A stretch of DNA of 17,220 bases from Alphaproteobacteria bacterium (lineage in GTDB: Bacteria; Pseudomonadota; Alphaproteobacteria; VGEJ01): the NCBI GenBank assembly GCA_016869335.1, contig VGEJ01000014.1, forward strand, positions 1-17,220. Direction: 5' to 3'. Position 1 is the first letter of the stretch, and every line of letters begins with the position of its first letter. The notes below the pieces were generated by a model. The model saw only the letters and a program-made list of their open reading frames with translations. It was not told where the DNA came from and did no database searches. The position numbers and the translations under genes were made by a program. Of the stretch, positions 16,602 through 17,220 are shown one piece after another.

Positions 16602-16641
16602 TGCGGACGACCATTATGAGTGCGGACATCGAAACGCAAAA
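16602..16641 (-). promoter_or_regulatory. Candidate promoter/operator of the toxin-antitoxin pair
   Basis: On the minus strand TTTTGC (16641-16636) and CATAAT (16618-16613) are separated by 17 nt and lie upstream of the antitoxin start. TGCGGAC occurs twice on the plus strand, at 16602-16608 and 16621-16627, flanking the -10; the pair is 19 nt apart and could be an operator for the RHH protein. Confidence 0.4.
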
Positions 16642-16695
16642 GCGCGAGCGTCACAAGTCTCGCTGGCGCCCCAGGTTGGCTTGGCCGGCGGCGGC

Positions 16696-16723
16696 TTGAC
16701 CTCATGCCGGTGCGGTCTATGCT
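16696..16723 (+). promoter_or_regulatory. Promoter of tRNA-Leu
   Basis: TTGACC (16696-16701) and TATGCT (16718-16723) are 16 nt apart. Transcription would start near 16730, about 10 nt before the tRNA. This is the best-looking sigma-70-type promoter in the window. Confidence 0.6.
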
Positions 16724-16739
16724 CCAGCGCCAATCGTGT

Positions 16740-16826
16740 GCCCCTGTGGCGGAAATGGTAGACGCGGCAGACTCAAAATCTGTTGCCCGCACGGGCGTGC
16801 TGGTTCGAGTCCGGCCAGGGGCACCA
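16740..16826 (+). tRNA. trnL-CAA: tRNA-Leu, anticodon CAA
   Basis: A class II tRNA with a long variable arm. The acceptor stem GCCCCTG (16740-16746) pairs with CAGGGGC (16816-16822). The anticodon stem GCAGA/TCTGT closes the loop CTCAAAA with anticodon CAA at 16774-16776. The variable arm is TGCCCGCACGGGCG-like, and the T arm has GGTTCGAGTCC. The discriminator is A16823 and CCA is encoded at 16824-16826. It reads UUG. Its 3' end has an imperfect copy 42 nt downstream. Confidence 0.97.
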
Positions 16827-16857
16827 ATAAAAGCAATGGGTTATCCGATCGCGGATG

Positions 16858-16868
16858 CCAGGGCACCA
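16858..16868 (+). repeat. Imperfect repeat of the tRNA-Leu 3' end (possible att remnant)
   Basis: CCAGGGCACCA repeats the tRNA end CCAGGGGCACCA (16815-16826) with one G missing. Integrative elements that use tRNA genes leave such 3'-end copies. The match is short, so chance is not excluded. A Fic-gene fragment begins shortly after. Confidence 0.4.
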
Positions 16869-16892
16869 GCGCGGAATGTTCTCGGGACACCA

Positions 16893-17070
16893 CCGCAGCC
16901 TGCCCGCCGCCTCCGGGTCTGCAAGGAGGTTGTTTGCGAGCAGCGCATGAAGATTGAGAGTCGTATAGCGGTTGAAGCCGATGTCATCCGGCGCGCCGAT
17001 TAAGAACTCGATCGCGTCGTTGTGGTTCAGGATCATCTGCGCCTCTAATCGCTGCTTGGATGTCTCCGAG
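16893..17070 (-). pseudogene. Fragment of a Fic-family gene
   Basis: About 59 minus-strand codons match the N-terminal helical region of Fic proteins: RLEAQMILNHNDAIEFL, then DDIGFNRYTTLNLHALLANN, then LLADPEAAGRLR. In full-length relatives this is followed by the catalytic HxFx(D/E)GNxR-type domain, which is absent: past GRLR the frame turns into non-Fic sequence and runs into the tRNA. The upstream part expected before RLEAQ is also missing or out of frame. AMPylation activity is therefore not expected. Its position just beyond tRNA-Leu fits the remains of an inserted element. Confidence 0.65.
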
Positions 17071-17197
17071 GCCATGATCCATGTCGCCCTCGGAAGCCTC
17101 TTGCTCCGAAGAATAAGCCATTGAGCCAATTCTCAAACGGACTCTGATAGAGGTTGATGATTTCCATGCTGGCCTGGACCTGCGAGTCTGGGCGCAT
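17045..17197 (-). other. Unrecognised open frame at the right edge
   Basis: A minus-strand frame from ATG 17197 to TAG 17045-17047 (50 codons) begins MRPDSQVQASMEIINLYQSP and FENWLNGLFFG. This is more AT-rich and less arginine-heavy than the shadow frames elsewhere, so it may once have coded. After about residue 31 it becomes arginine-rich noise, and its end overlaps the Fic fragment in another frame. It is open beyond 17197 to the window edge. I cannot assign a family. Confidence 0.2.
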
Positions 17198-17220
17198 GAG
17201 GGGAGGCGTTGAGGTCCGGC

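Noticed and set aside
16843..16856. ATCCG/CGGAT hairpin after tRNA-Leu as a terminator
   Set aside because: It has only 5 bp and no T-run follows.
16773..16892. Minus-strand frame running through the tRNA-Leu gene (ending CPWPDSNQHARAGNRF)
   Set aside because: This ending is simply the tRNA read backwards, a familiar false protein tail. Only the Fic-like part before it is kept.

Overview
The window is GC-rich bacterial DNA with compact genes, CCA-encoding tRNA genes and many 4-nt start/stop overlaps. A cbpA-cbpM chaperone pair, an RhlE-type helicase, a stand-alone mini-ParB protein and a Ddl-like ATP-grasp protein together suggest an alphaproteobacterium, perhaps a soil Rhodospirillales or Hyphomicrobiales relative. 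That assignment rests on gene content only and is an inference.

Left part (1-5081): a tRNA-Thr(CGU) follows a possible gene end at the window edge. A Gfo/Idh/MocA sugar-type dehydrogenase converges on a two-gene minus-strand unit: a double-CDGSH iron-sulfur protein, then a small lipoprotein. Divergent from that unit is a translationally coupled pair of short-chain dehydrogenases (SDRs). Their 3' end overlaps, on the opposite strand, the end of cbpA-cbpM (a J-domain co-chaperone and its modulator).

Centre (5139-12936): a minus-strand cluster reads amidase, then a complete peptide-type ABC importer (dppA, dppB, dppC, dppD, dppF). It has tight overlaps and a perfect 12-bp hairpin between the binding-protein gene and the first permease gene. 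A third SDR diverges from the amidase. The simplest reading is uptake of a peptide- or amide-type compound followed by intracellular amide hydrolysis and perhaps oxidation. The substrate cannot be read from the sequence.

Right part (12933-17220): an RhlE-like DEAD-box RNA helicase (its stop codon shares a CTAG palindrome with the SDR stop), an 81-aa ParB/sulfiredoxin-fold protein, a Ddl-like ATP-grasp ligase, a CopG/ParE-type toxin-antitoxin pair whose toxin frame is broken, a tRNA-Leu(CAA) with a good promoter, and a decayed region. That last region holds a partial copy of the tRNA 3' end and a fragment of a Fic-family gene, which together look like the scar of an integrated element.

I see no CRISPR array, no intact transposase and no clear new defence system. 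The least ordinary points are the broken toxin beside an intact antitoxin, the tRNA-Leu scar, the intra-operon hairpin, a recurring intergenic octamer (CATTATGA), and several convergent gene pairs with no room for terminators.
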